From Gemmatimonadaceae bacterium (lineage in GTDB: Bacteria; Gemmatimonadota; Gemmatimonadetes; Gemmatimonadales; Gemmatimonadaceae), in assembly GCA_019637445.1 (NCBI GenBank), contig JAHBVS010000001.1:1337586-1401585 (forward strand): 64,000 bases of DNA. Reading direction: 5' to 3'. Under the pieces are notes generated by a model that was not told the DNA's origin, did not search any database, and worked only from the letters and a program-made list of their open reading frames with translations. The stretch's first letter is position 1, and each line of letters opens with the position of its first letter. The position numbers and the translations under genes are program-made. This document shows positions 42,684-51,596 of this stretch, piece after piece.

Positions 42684-45461
42684 CTAGCGCGGCACGCCCA
42701 CCAGCGACGCCAGCGTCGAATCGGCCACGGCGCCCAGGAAGTCCCGCCACGCCGTGCCGTGAAGCCAGGGCCAACTGCGATAGCCGCGGCGAAGGGCCTC
42801 CTGCATCTGGGCCGTCGCGACCGGCACATCGCCCGACGCCGCTGCCAGCCGCGCCTCGGCCACCCGACGCGACCCAAGGTCCTGCGGCTCTGGCGCCCGT
42901 ACACGCGCAAGCGCGCCCCGTGAGCCCGCGCGCTCGGCGGCCATCGCCGCCTGTTCCTGGAAGCTCGTGCGCGTTGGCGACTGTCGCGCTCGCTGCGTCA
43001 GCACACGCTCGGCCTCGGCGTAGCGTCCCATCGAGTGCAGGGCCGACCCGAGCCAGAACAGATGCTCGCTCTCGCTGGGGTGCAGGCGCAGGCGGGCATT
43101 CAGCCAGGACTCGGCCCGCCGCAGATAACGCATGCCCGCCGTTGTGTCCCCGTGCGCGGCCATTTCCTCGCCCGCAACGACCAGCAGGCTGGCCTGGGAC
43201 CAATACACCTCGGCCTCCAGCGGCTCGGCGGCGACCAGCAGCGAGTCCAGCCGAAGCGTGTCGTGCTGCGCCGCCAGTGCACGCGCCATGAGCGTCCATG
43301 CCACGCGCAGGTTCGGGTGGCGAGCACGCATCTCGCGCGCCGCCCTCAATTCGGCCGCGAAATCGCCCGTGAGGTGGCGCGCGTGCGCCAAGTTGGTCCA
43401 GTACGAGGGCCAGCCCAGCATGGCACCGCGATCGGGGCTCAGGGCCTCGAAACGCGCGCGGGCATCCTTTGGCCGCCCAAGCCAGAGCGAGACCAAGGCC
43501 GCGTCATAGGCGGCGCGTGAATCCGGCGCCAGCGCCGCCGCCCGCGAGGCGGCGTCGAACGCGGCGGGGGCGTCCCCTGCGAGGGTTGACCGCAGAAACG
43601 CGCGCAAGTGGTCGTGGTAGTCACTGAGTTCACCGCGCCGCGCATCGAGCACGACAAGGATGGAGTCGAGCGCGGCGAACTGGCCGGTATTCCACGCCGC
43701 CTGAGCGGCGTACACGAGTGGCGGAATGAAACCGGAGTCCGCGACATAGGCCGAGCGAAAGCCCGCGTACGACTCACGATACTGCTGGCGGTTGAACTGC
43801 GTGAGCGCCCGATCGAATGCCCGGTACGCCTCGAAGGTAGGCGGCCGCTCGAGCACCTGCGCCACCGAGGCGAAGCGCTCGTCGCGCTTGGCGGCCAGCG
43901 CGCCCATTACGCGGTCGCGGAGGAGGCGGACTCCAAGCGTCAGCGAGTCGGCAGCGACATTCACCGGCTCCACCGACACCAGCAACTGCCCCCGCCGCGC
44001 GTCCCGCACCTCGGCGATCAGCGTCATCCCTTCGGGGGTGTTGAAGATGCCGCCGCTCACGATGGTACCAGCGTTCAGTCTCGAGCGAAGCAGCTCTGCC
44101 GGGTCGTCACCGCCGTCGGTGACGTTGAGGACCTCGGACCAGGGGATGACCTGGAACAGGCCGGCCTCGTGGAGGCCTTGTGTGACCCAGGCTCCGGCGA
44201 GCCGCCCACGCACGTCGTCGCCACCACTGCCGCCGTCCAAGCGGAACGGCGCCACGGCGACGGGCATCACCAGGTCGCCAGCGCGAACCGTGTCACGCGG
44301 ACGAACAATGCCCCAGCCAAGCCACGCGACCGCCACGGCCGCCGCCGCAGCGATTGCCCAGCGCAGGGTCCGTCCGCGCGACGCTTCGCGCACGAGCGCG
44401 GCGCCAGACGCGTCAATCACGCTCGGCGCGCCCGCCATCATCGAGTCCAGCGCGGCCACCAGCGTGCCTGCACTCGGCGGGCGACGCGACGGCTCGGGTA
44501 CCAGACACTTGTAGATCAGCGCAACAAGCGCCGGCGGCAGGTCCGAGCGCGAGCTTCCAATGTCGAGGTTGCCCCCGTGCTTGCCGAGCAGCATCTCACT
44601 GGCCACGAGGCCCCAGGCGAAGAGGTCGGCGCGATGGTCCACCACGCGCCCGGCCGCCTGCTCCGGCGCCATGTAGCGCGGCGTGCCGACCGCGTGGCCT
44701 TCGTGCGTGAGGCGGTCGCTGTCGTCGCCGATTGCCCCGCTGCCCGTGATGATCTCGCGTGACGTGTACTGCGCGATCCCGAAGTCGAGCAGGAATGCGT
44801 GGTCGCCGCTGCAGAACACGTTCTCCGGCTTCAGGTCGCGGTGCACCACGCCGGACTCGTGCGCGTGGTGCAGGGCATCGGCGATGTCGCGTAGCAGCTT
44901 GAGCGCCGCCGGCACCGGCAGCGGCCCCACCCGATCGAGGCGCTCGCGCAGCGTCTCACCGGCCAGCCGCGGCATCACGAAGTAGAGCAGGCCGCCGGCA
45001 TCGCCCGAGTCGAGCAGGGGGATGATGTGCGGATGCGCCAGCCGCGCCGCGATCTGCACCTCGGCCTCGAAGCGTTGCCGACCCACCGCCATCGCCAAAT
45101 CTGGCCGCAGCACCTTGAGGATCACGTCGCGCTGATGCTTGACCTCGTGGGCGCGGAAGATCGCCCCCATCCCGCCGCGGGCAATCTCCTCGCCCAGACG
45201 ATATCGGCCCTGCAGCGCGGCGCCGAGTCGCTCGGCGATCGGCGCATCCGCGTCGGGCAGGTGTGGCGCGGGACTGTCGAGTAGGCCCGTGGTGTGGAAG
45301 GCCTCGAGCATCTTCTTGAGCTCGTCGGCCATGGCGCGATCTTCGCCGCAGCAATCGTCGACCCACTGGGCCTGCCGGTCGCGCGCGACCTCCATCGCTT
45401 GGTCGAAGAGCGACGACAGCTTGAGCCAGCGCTCCTGGGCCCCGCTGCTCCTGCGCTGCAC
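42684..45461 (-). CDS. Transmembrane Ser/Thr protein kinase with TPR-like extracytoplasmic region
   Basis: The protein has 925 residues from the GTG. Residues 1-85 are a helical region that is usual in front of such kinases (WLKLSSLFDQAMEVARDRQA). The Hanks kinase spans about 86-341: P-loop ARGGMGAIF, Lys116, HRDLKPEN (about 207), DFG (about 226), APEQ. One membrane segment is at about 367-385. The rest (about 400-925) is a series of helical repeats, partly like TPRs. The start GTG shares one base with the sigma-factor stop (TAGTG), so the pair is translationally coupled. I infer that the kinase is controlled by, or controls, that sigma factor. Confidence 0.87.
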   Translation of the reverse strand: MQRRSSGAQERWLKLSSLFDQAMEVARDRQAQWVDDCCGEDRAMADELKKMLEAFHTTGLLDSPAPHLPDADAPIAERLGAALQGRYRLGEEIARGGMGAIFRAHEVKHQRDVILKVLRPDLAMAVGRQRFEAEVQIAARLAHPHIIPLLDSGDAGGLLYFVMPRLAGETLRERLDRVGPLPVPAALKLLRDIADALHHAHESGVVHRDLKPENVFCSGDHAFLLDFGIAQYTSREIITGSGAIGDDSDRLTHEGHAVGTPRYMAPEQAAGRVVDHRADLFAWGLVASEMLLGKHGGNLDIGSSRSDLPPALVALIYKCLVPEPSRRPPSAGTLVAALDSMMAGAPSVIDASGAALVREASRGRTLRWAIAAAAAVAVAWLGWGIVRPRDTVRAGDLVMPVAVAPFRLDGGSGGDDVRGRLAGAWVTQGLHEAGLFQVIPWSEVLNVTDGGDDPAELLRSRLNAGTIVSGGIFNTPEGMTLIAEVRDARRGQLLVSVEPVNVAADSLTLGVRLLRDRVMGALAAKRDERFASVAQVLERPPTFEAYRAFDRALTQFNRQQYRESYAGFRSAYVADSGFIPPLVYAAQAAWNTGQFAALDSILVVLDARRGELSDYHDHLRAFLRSTLAGDAPAAFDAASRAAALAPDSRAAYDAALVSLWLGRPKDARARFEALSPDRGAMLGWPSYWTNLAHARHLTGDFAAELRAAREMRARHPNLRVAWTLMARALAAQHDTLRLDSLLVAAEPLEAEVYWSQASLLVVAGEEMAAHGDTTAGMRYLRRAESWLNARLRLHPSESEHLFWLGSALHSMGRYAEAERVLTQRARQSPTRTSFQEQAAMAAERAGSRGALARVRAPEPQDLGSRRVAEARLAAASGDVPVATAQMQEALRRGYRSWPWLHGTAWRDFLGAVADSTLASLVGVPR

Positions 45462-46051
45462 TAGATGTCCTGCGCGATCCGCGCGTGCAGCCAGGCGCGG
45501 GCCTTGGCCCAATCGCGCTGCACGGTGCGCGACGTGACACCGAGTGCGGCTGCGGTCTGCTCCTCGGTGAGCCCGCCGAAGAAGCGCAGTTCGACCACGC
45601 GTCCGAGACGATCGTCCATCTTGGCGAGTTCGGTCAGCGCCTCATCCAAGGCAACCAACTGCTCGGCGTCTGCCTCTGGTGCGTCGGCGGCGGCGTGATC
45701 GCCGAGAGTGACGAAGACCTCGCCGCGACCGCGCTTGGCGGTCTTGCGACGCCGGGCATGGTCCACGAGGATCTGTCGCATGGCGCGCGCGGCGATGCCG
45801 AGGAAGTGGGCCGTGCCCTCGGCGTCAGGCGCACCGCCGCGCGACATCTTGAGATAGGCCTCGTGCACCAGGGCCGTGGCCTGCAGCGTGTGGCCCTGGG
45901 CCTCGCGATTGAGCAAGAGCTCGGCCGCGCGGTGCAGTTCCGCGTAGACCAGCGGGAACAGCGCGTCGAGCGCGCCCGCGTCCCCGCCGCGCGCCGCGGC
46001 CAGCAACTGGGTGACATCCCCTGGAGTGGCGGAGGACTCGGGCTGTGCCAT
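45461..46051 (-). CDS. ECF-like sigma factor of the type found beside Ser/Thr kinases
   Basis: The protein has 196 residues. Region 2 is unusual, GDVTQLLAAARGGDAGALDA followed by LVYAELHRAAELLLNREA. It has ALVHEAYLKMSR and AMRQILVDHARRR, then region 4 with VVELRFFGGLTEEQTAAALG and SRTVQRDWAKARAWL. This matches the sigma-70-like group TIGR02999, usually without an anti-sigma gene and next to a kinase, as here. The ATG lies six bases after TATATT, so the mRNA may be leaderless. Confidence 0.9.
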   Translation of the reverse strand: MAQPESSATPGDVTQLLAAARGGDAGALDALFPLVYAELHRAAELLLNREAQGHTLQATALVHEAYLKMSRGGAPDAEGTAHFLGIAARAMRQILVDHARRRKTAKRGRGEVFVTLGDHAAADAPEADAEQLVALDEALTELAKMDDRLGRVVELRFFGGLTEEQTAAALGVTSRTVQRDWAKARAWLHARIAQDI

Positions 46052-46057
46052 GGCGTG

Positions 46058-46063
46058 AATATA
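46058..46063 (-). promoter_or_regulatory. -10 box, leaderless start of the sigma factor gene
   Basis: TATATT (minus strand) lies six bases before the ATG. No ribosome-binding site is seen. The divergent ABC gene has a similar box 24 bases away. Confidence 0.5.
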
Positions 46064-46087
46064 GAGCCGCAGGACGGGACGGGCAGG

Positions 46088-46093
46088 TAGATT
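46088..46093 (+). promoter_or_regulatory. -10 box, leaderless start of the ABC exporter gene
   Basis: TAGATT lies six bases before the GTG, without a ribosome-binding site. Its -35 region would overlap the divergent sigma-gene box. Confidence 0.45.
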
Positions 46094-46099
46094 TGCGCC

Positions 46100-47989
46100 G
46101 TGCCCCGCTCCCACTCGTCACGCCAGCGCTACCTCGAGTTCGTGCGTGACTACCGCGCGCGGCGCCTGGGCGACGAACGCCCGAAGCTGCCGGAGGGTGG
46201 CGACCCGACGGCCGTGAAGCCACCGTCGCGTTCGATCCGCGCCAACCTGCAGCACTACGTCACCTGGCTGAGACCGCATCGCGGTGCGATTGGCCTGTTG
46301 GCCCTGTTGGCCCTGATCGGTGCGGGCTTTGAGATGCTCGAGCCGCTGTTCATGCGGTTCATCATCGACCGTGTGCTGCTGGCAGGGGGCCTCGAACAGG
46401 GCGCGCGACTCAACCTGCTGCACGTGGCAGGCGGGCTGTTCCTCACCGTGGTGATTGCCAACGCGCTGACGGGGATGACGCGCGAATACCGGCAGCGGCG
46501 GCTCGACATTGACGTGATGCTCACGCTCAGGCGCTCGCTGTTCGAGCGCTTCCTGCGGCTCCCGCTGCCGAACCTCTGGGAGTTCAAGACCGGCGGCATC
46601 CTCTCGCGGCTGTCGGGCGACGTGGACACGACCACGGGCCTGCTGCAGATGGCGATCATCTCGCCGTCGATCTCCGTGCTCAAGCTGGTCATCGCCATCG
46701 GGATCCTGCTCTCGCTCAACTGGCGCTTGGCCGTGGCGGCGATGACGGTGATCCCTGGCGCGATGCTGATGAGCTTCATCTTCGCCAAGCGCATCCGGCC
46801 GATCTACCGCTCGGTGCGCGAGGATGCCGAGCGCATTGATGGGCGCGTGGGCGAGACCTTTGGCGGCATCCGTGTGGTGCGCGGGTTCGGGCGCGAGACG
46901 CTCGAACTGCTCGAGTACCTGCTCGGTCGGCACACCGTGGTGCGCAAGGAGATGTTCGCGCGCCGCCGCGAGATGGTGCTCTGGACCTCCTGGGGGCTGT
47001 TGGTCGGTTGCGTGAACGTGGTGATCGTGTGGTTCGGTGGATATCTGGCCGTGCAGGGACGCGCGTCGATCGGCGACATCATGGCGTTCCAGTGGTACAG
47101 CTTCCTCCTGCTGGGCCCCGTGTGGAACATCGTGAACTCGTTCTCCGAGCTGCAGCGCTCCGTGGCGGCGATGGAGCGGGTGTTCGGCGTGCTCGAGATG
47201 GACGAGGACAAGCCCGATCGACCCGATGCGGTGGACGCGCCAGCGTCGGTGCGCGAGATCCATTTCGAACAGGTGGGCTTCGAGTACCGACCTGGCGTGC
47301 CGGTGCTGCATGACTTCGAGGTCACCGTGCCGGGCGGCAGCGTGGTGGCGCTGGTTGGGCGTAGCGGCGCGGGGAAGACCACGGTGACGGACCTCGTGGC
47401 GCGTTTCCACGACCCGAGCACGGGACGCATCCTGCTGAACGGCACGGACCTGCGGGACATCAAGTTGCGCTCGTATCGCTCGATGCTGGCCATCGTGCAG
47501 CAGGACGTGTTCCTGTTCGACGGCTCCGTGCGGGACAACATCGCCTACGGGCGACAGGGTGCGACGGACGAGGAGGTGGAGCGCGCCGCACGGCAGGCCA
47601 ATGCGCACGAGTTCATTGAGCGGCTGCCGGGCGGCTACGAGACGTCGATCGGCGAGCGCGGGGTCAAGCTGTCGGGCGGACAACAGCAACGGCTGGCCAT
47701 CGCGAGGGCAATTCTCGCCGACCCACGCATCCTGATCCTCGACGAGGCCACCAGCAACCTCGACACCGAGAGCGAGCAGCTCATCCAGGCGTCGATGGCG
47801 ACCCTGCTCGCGCATCGCACGACGTTTGTCATCGCGCACCGGCTGTCGACCATTCGGCGAGCGGATCTGATTCTCGTCATGGACCACGGCCGCATCGTGG
47901 AGCGCGGGACACACGAGTCGCTGATGGCCGCCGACGCGGGCTACGCCGAGATGGTGCGTCGGCAGATGGCGGCGGACGCGCTGGCCTGA
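46100..47989 (+). CDS. ABC exporter, half-transporter (MsbA-like)
   Basis: The protein has 629 residues. An N-terminal basic stretch (about 1-45) comes first. Six membrane helices lie at about 60-340, followed by the ATPase domain: Walker A GRSGAGKTT, signature LSGGQQQRLAI, Walker B ILILDEATSNLD, and a His in FVIAHRLSTI. It is a homodimer-forming exporter of lipids, drugs or peptides; the substrate cannot be told. It starts with GTG and is divergent from the sigma gene. A 10-base tandem repeat begins at its stop codon. Confidence 0.92.
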   Translation: MPRSHSSRQRYLEFVRDYRARRLGDERPKLPEGGDPTAVKPPSRSIRANLQHYVTWLRPHRGAIGLLALLALIGAGFEMLEPLFMRFIIDRVLLAGGLEQGARLNLLHVAGGLFLTVVIANALTGMTREYRQRRLDIDVMLTLRRSLFERFLRLPLPNLWEFKTGGILSRLSGDVDTTTGLLQMAIISPSISVLKLVIAIGILLSLNWRLAVAAMTVIPGAMLMSFIFAKRIRPIYRSVREDAERIDGRVGETFGGIRVVRGFGRETLELLEYLLGRHTVVRKEMFARRREMVLWTSWGLLVGCVNVVIVWFGGYLAVQGRASIGDIMAFQWYSFLLLGPVWNIVNSFSELQRSVAAMERVFGVLEMDEDKPDRPDAVDAPASVREIHFEQVGFEYRPGVPVLHDFEVTVPGGSVVALVGRSGAGKTTVTDLVARFHDPSTGRILLNGTDLRDIKLRSYRSMLAIVQQDVFLFDGSVRDNIAYGRQGATDEEVERAARQANAHEFIERLPGGYETSIGERGVKLSGGQQQRLAIARAILADPRILILDEATSNLDTESEQLIQASMATLLAHRTTFVIAHRLSTIRRADLILVMDHGRIVERGTHESLMAADAGYAEMVRRQMAADALA

Positions 47990-48026
47990 GCGGGCCTGAG
48001 TCGGTCTGAGTCGGCGTGAGTCGGTC
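47987..48026 (+). repeat. 10-base tandem repeat starting at a stop codon
   Basis: TGAGTCGGTC is repeated four times with small changes (TGAGCGGGCC, TGAGTCGGTC, TGAGTCGGCG, TGAGTCGGTC). The first TGA is the stop codon of the ABC gene, and further in-frame or frame-shifted stops follow. No transcription role can be claimed. Confidence 0.6.
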
Positions 48027-48127
48027 AGCGTTGGCCCGGGCGGCAGAAGCGCGGGAAACCGCGACCTCTGGGAGGCGTGTTGACCGTGGCCGTAGCCCTC
48101 CGACCCAGACCCGCGCATCTTCCTGCC

Positions 48128-50017
48128 ATGTCCAAGTGCCGCCTGCTTCTCGCCATCCTCGCGCTCACGCTCGGCCACGCCTCCGTGGCCACCGCCCAGC
48201 GCACCGAACGCCCGCAGCTCCACGGCAAGCACTGGGTCGCTGTCACCGGCAAGCCGCTCGCAGCGACCGCTGGGGCGATGATCTTCCAGCAGGGCGGCAA
48301 CGCGGTGGATGCCGCCGCCGCGATGCTTGCCGCGACCTGCACGATGTGGGACACGCTCGGCTGCGGCGGCGAGACGCAGGCCCTCATCTACCACCCGGGC
48401 CTCAAGAAGGTCATCGGCATCAACGCCCTTGGTGTTGCTCCCACGGGTGCCACGCCGGAGTTCTTCCGCGGCAAGGGGATGAGCTTCCCACCCGAGTTCG
48501 GCCCGCTGGCGGCCGTGACGCCCGGCACGCCGGGCGGCCTGATGGTGATGCTTGCCGAGTATGGGACGATGTCGTTGGCGCAGGTCTTGGCGCCGGCGCT
48601 GCAGATGGCCGAAGAGGGTTATCCGATGGAGGCGCAGCTCGCGAACGGCATCAACGCCAACGCGCGCCGCATCAAGCAGTGGAAGTACTCCCCCAACGTG
48701 TTCCTTACACACCCGGGAGAGGAGCGCGAGGCCCCGAGCGCTGGCGAGATCTTCGTCCAGAAGGACCTCGCGGCGACCTTCCGCAAGCTGATCGAAGCCG
48801 AGCAGCGTGCGCTGCGCCAGCGGAAGTCGCGCAAGGAAGCCATCATGGCCGCCTACGAGCGCTTCTACCGCGGCGACATCGCCGACGAGATCGTGCGCGG
48901 CGTGCAGGAGGACGGCGGCCTGTTCACCAAGGAGGACCTCGCCAACTGGCAAGTGCGCATCGAGGAGCCGTACTCGACGACGTACCGCGGGGTGCAGGTC
49001 TACAAGCTCCCGATCTGGCAGCAGGGCCCGGTGCTGCTGCAGGCGCTGAACATCCTCGAGAACGCGAACCTCAAGGGGATGGGCTACAACAGCGGCCAGT
49101 ACATCCACACCATCTACCAGGCGATGAACCTCGCCTATGCGGACCGCGACTTCTATTACGGCGATCCGTACTTCCCGCCCGAGGAGCCGGTGCAGGGCCT
49201 GATGTCCAAGGACTATGCCCGCAAGCGCTGGGGGATGATGAACCACGAGCGCAACGATGCGGCGGTGCGGCCGGGCAATCCGTATGAGTTCCAGCAGGGC
49301 GAGAATCCGTTCACGGCACTGCTCGAGCGCTGGTCCACCTCGGGTCCGCGTCCCGACTCGCTACGTCGCCGCGCGATGAACGACGGTGCTTCCACCTCCA
49401 ACGAACTCGACGCCGAGTTCCTTGAGGCGTTCACGCGCGGCACGACGAGCATCCAGGCGGCCGACAAGAGCGGCTGGATGGTCTCCATCACGCCCAGCGG
49501 TGGCTGGGTGCCGGCGGTGATTGCCGGCCGCACGGGCATCGGGCTCTCGCAGCGCATGCAGAGCTTCGTGGTGGACGAGGAGGACGGCCCGTACAACGTG
49601 GTCACGCCGGGCAAGCGGCCGCGTGTGACGCTCACGCCGACCATCGCGATGAAGGACGGCGAGCCCTGGATGGCCTTCTCCGTGCAGGGCGGCGACACAC
49701 AGGACCAGGACCTGCTGCAGTTCTTCCTGTCGATGGTCGAGTTCGACTTCACCGTCCAGCAGGCCGCCGAGCATACGGGCTTCCACTCGTACCAGATGCG
49801 GTCGAGCTTCGGCGCGCACGATGCGCGGCCGGGGCGCCTGCAGCTGAACGAGCGCATCCCCGACTGGGTCCGGGACGACCTGCGCAGTAAGGGATACTCC
49901 CTGGACTTCGCCCGCTACACCTCTGGACCCATCACGGCGATACTTTGGGATAGGAAGCACCGCTCCTTCTGGGGTGCGGCCAGCAACTTCGGCGAGGACT
50001 ACGGCATCGCATGGTGA
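48128..50017 (+). CDS. ggt: Gamma-glutamyltransferase-family hydrolase (secreted)
   Basis: The protein has 629 residues with a signal peptide ending at ATAQ (the ATG 17 codons into the open frame is used for this reason). The large-subunit part has MIFQQGGNAVDAAAAMLAA, GVGG-like LGCGGETQAL and GTPGGLMVML. The small-subunit start is RGTTSIQAADKSG, with Thr439 the expected nucleophile. The following His of other members is a Ser here. QGGDTQDQDLLQF follows. The enzyme should cleave itself and then act on gamma-glutamyl bonds or other amides in the periplasm. Its stop overlaps the small-protein gene. Confidence 0.87.
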   Translation: MSKCRLLLAILALTLGHASVATAQRTERPQLHGKHWVAVTGKPLAATAGAMIFQQGGNAVDAAAAMLAATCTMWDTLGCGGETQALIYHPGLKKVIGINALGVAPTGATPEFFRGKGMSFPPEFGPLAAVTPGTPGGLMVMLAEYGTMSLAQVLAPALQMAEEGYPMEAQLANGINANARRIKQWKYSPNVFLTHPGEEREAPSAGEIFVQKDLAATFRKLIEAEQRALRQRKSRKEAIMAAYERFYRGDIADEIVRGVQEDGGLFTKEDLANWQVRIEEPYSTTYRGVQVYKLPIWQQGPVLLQALNILENANLKGMGYNSGQYIHTIYQAMNLAYADRDFYYGDPYFPPEEPVQGLMSKDYARKRWGMMNHERNDAAVRPGNPYEFQQGENPFTALLERWSTSGPRPDSLRRRAMNDGASTSNELDAEFLEAFTRGTTSIQAADKSGWMVSITPSGGWVPAVIAGRTGIGLSQRMQSFVVDEEDGPYNVVTPGKRPRVTLTPTIAMKDGEPWMAFSVQGGDTQDQDLLQFFLSMVEFDFTVQQAAEHTGFHSYQMRSSFGAHDARPGRLQLNERIPDWVRDDLRSKGYSLDFARYTSGPITAILWDRKHRSFWGAASNFGEDYGIAW

Positions 50018-50175
50018 ACCTACCGGACGTGACATACGCCTACCTGGACCCGATCTCCGGATCGGTGATCCTGCAGGCCCTGATTGCCGGCGTGCTCGGT
50101 GCGATCCTCTCGATCAAGCGCGTGAGCTGGGCCATCCGCGACTTCTTCGCCCGACTGTTCAAGAAGCCCAAGTGA
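50011..50175 (+). CDS. 54-residue single-helix membrane protein (YLDPGTGS-type)
   Basis: The predicted protein MVNLPDVTYAYLDPISGSVI and so on has one membrane helix (about 18-34) and a basic tail ending FKKPK. The YLDPxSGS motif before the helix is the mark of a widespread, poorly studied family of small membrane proteins. The ATG overlaps the end of ggt, and the stop overlaps the GTG of the methyltransferase gene, so it is coupled on both sides. It is easily missed because of its length. Confidence 0.75.
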   Translation: MVNLPDVTYAYLDPISGSVILQALIAGVLGAILSIKRVSWAIRDFFARLFKKPK

Positions 50176-51593
50176 CGGCGGACGGGCGGATCGGGAGCTC
50201 GTTCCGCGACCCGAGCGGTTTTCTCTTCACCGCCAACGGCGTGCTCCTGCGGCAGGTGCAGGAGCGATACCGCCCGCACTATCAGCATCTTCGCGCGAGC
50301 GGTCTGTACGACGCGCTTGTTCGCGATGGCCTGCTGGTGGCGCACGAGGAGCGGCCGCTGAGCGAGGCGGCCCAGGCCGGCGCCGCCTTTGTTCTGCGTC
50401 CCGAACGCATCCCGTTCATCTCGTTGCCCTACGAGTGGAGTTTTGGGCAGCGCAGGGCTGCGGCGCTGCTCACGCTGCGCATCCAGCGCCTGGCGCTCTC
50501 GCACGGCATGACGCTCAAGGATGCCAGCGCGTTCAATGTGCAGTTCCGCGGCGGGAAGCCCGTGCTCATCGACACGCTGTCGTTCGAGCGGCGCGAGCCC
50601 GGGGCACCGTGGATCGCATATCGGCAGTTCTGCCAGCACTTCCTCGCACCGCTGGCGCTGCAGGCGATGGTGGACGTGCGACTCGGTCTCTTGCTGCGGC
50701 AGTACGTGGACGGTATCCCGTTGGATCTCGCGTCGCGGCTCTTGCCGGGCCGCACGAAGTTCTCGATGTGGGCGCAGTTCCACATCCACCTGCACGCCAA
50801 GAGCATCGCGCGGCACTCGGCAACTAAAGGACGCACGGCCGCTGGCTCGGCAGGCGGAGCGGCCGCGGGAGCGACATCGAAGTCGCCAAGCGTATCGGAT
50901 CGCGGCATCGAAGGGCTCGTCCTGAACCTCGAGGGCGCGGTTCAAGGGCTTTCGTGGTCTCCGCCGGGAACGGAGTGGGGCGCCTACGAGGAGAACCTGG
51001 GCTACGCGAACGCGGACCGCGAGGCCAAGCACGCGGTCGTGGGGGACTTCGTGAAGTCCAGCGGCGCAAAGTCGGTGCTCGACCTTGGCGCCAACGCCGG
51101 CGAGTACAGCCGTGTCGCGCGGGGCGCGGGTGCTTCACTCGTCGTAGCGGCGGATGGCGATCCCGTGGCCGTCGAGCGGCACTTCCGGCGCCTCGAGCAG
51201 CAGGACGATCCCGGCATCGTGCCGGTGTGGGTGGACCTGACCAATCCGAGCCCGTCGCAGGGTTGGGACCACGCCGAGTGGCCTTCGCTGGCTGGGCGCG
51301 GGCCGTTCGATGCGGTGATGGCGCTGGCCCTCGTGCACCATCTTGCGATCGGCAACAATGTGCCGTTGCCGGGCGTCGCGGCGATGCTGGCTCGCTTGGG
51401 CCGGCAGGTCATCGTCGAGTGGGTACCGAAGACCGACCCGCAGGTACAGCGCCTGCTGAGCGCACGCGAGGACATCTTCGGGCAGTACGCCGAGGCTGAC
51501 TTCCGTCAAGCGTTCGCCGGCTTGGGGCTTCGTGCGCTGGCCACGAGGCCCGTCGGCAACAGTGGCCGCGTGCTGTACCGCTTCGGGGCTTAG
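50172..51593 (+). CDS. SAM-dependent methyltransferase of the NoeA-like group, with kinase-like N-terminal region
   Basis: The protein has 473 residues. The C-terminal half is a class I methyltransferase with motif I VLDLGANAGEYS (about 302-313) and VAADGDPVAVER. The N-terminal half has LKDASAFNVQFRGGKPVLID and then TLSFE, a pattern similar to the D-x4-N and Asp-Phe positions of aminoglycoside/APH-type kinases (Asp118, Asn123 region, Asp134). An Ala/Gly/Ser-rich linker (about 218-242) lies in between. Relatives are named after nodulation protein NoeA. I infer a sugar- or glycan-modifying role because of the neighbours. The start is GTG. Confidence 0.78.
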   Translation: MTADGRIGSSFRDPSGFLFTANGVLLRQVQERYRPHYQHLRASGLYDALVRDGLLVAHEERPLSEAAQAGAAFVLRPERIPFISLPYEWSFGQRRAAALLTLRIQRLALSHGMTLKDASAFNVQFRGGKPVLIDTLSFERREPGAPWIAYRQFCQHFLAPLALQAMVDVRLGLLLRQYVDGIPLDLASRLLPGRTKFSMWAQFHIHLHAKSIARHSATKGRTAAGSAGGAAAGATSKSPSVSDRGIEGLVLNLEGAVQGLSWSPPGTEWGAYEENLGYANADREAKHAVVGDFVKSSGAKSVLDLGANAGEYSRVARGAGASLVVAADGDPVAVERHFRRLEQQDDPGIVPVWVDLTNPSPSQGWDHAEWPSLAGRGPFDAVMALALVHHLAIGNNVPLPGVAAMLARLGRQVIVEWVPKTDPQVQRLLSAREDIFGQYAEADFRQAFAGLGLRALATRPVGNSGRVLYRFGA

Positions 51594-51596
51594 CCG

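Noticed and set aside
46118-49246. A very long open frame on the minus strand over the ABC exporter and gamma-glutamyltransferase genes
   Set aside because: It mirrors two well-supported genes on the plus strand, is His/Arg/Leu-rich with no domain, and is a side effect of high GC content.
49974-50171. The longer frame upstream of the NoeA-like methyltransferase
   Set aside because: It lies over the end of ggt and over the small membrane-protein gene in another frame; the GTG at 50172 overlaps the small gene's stop in the usual way.
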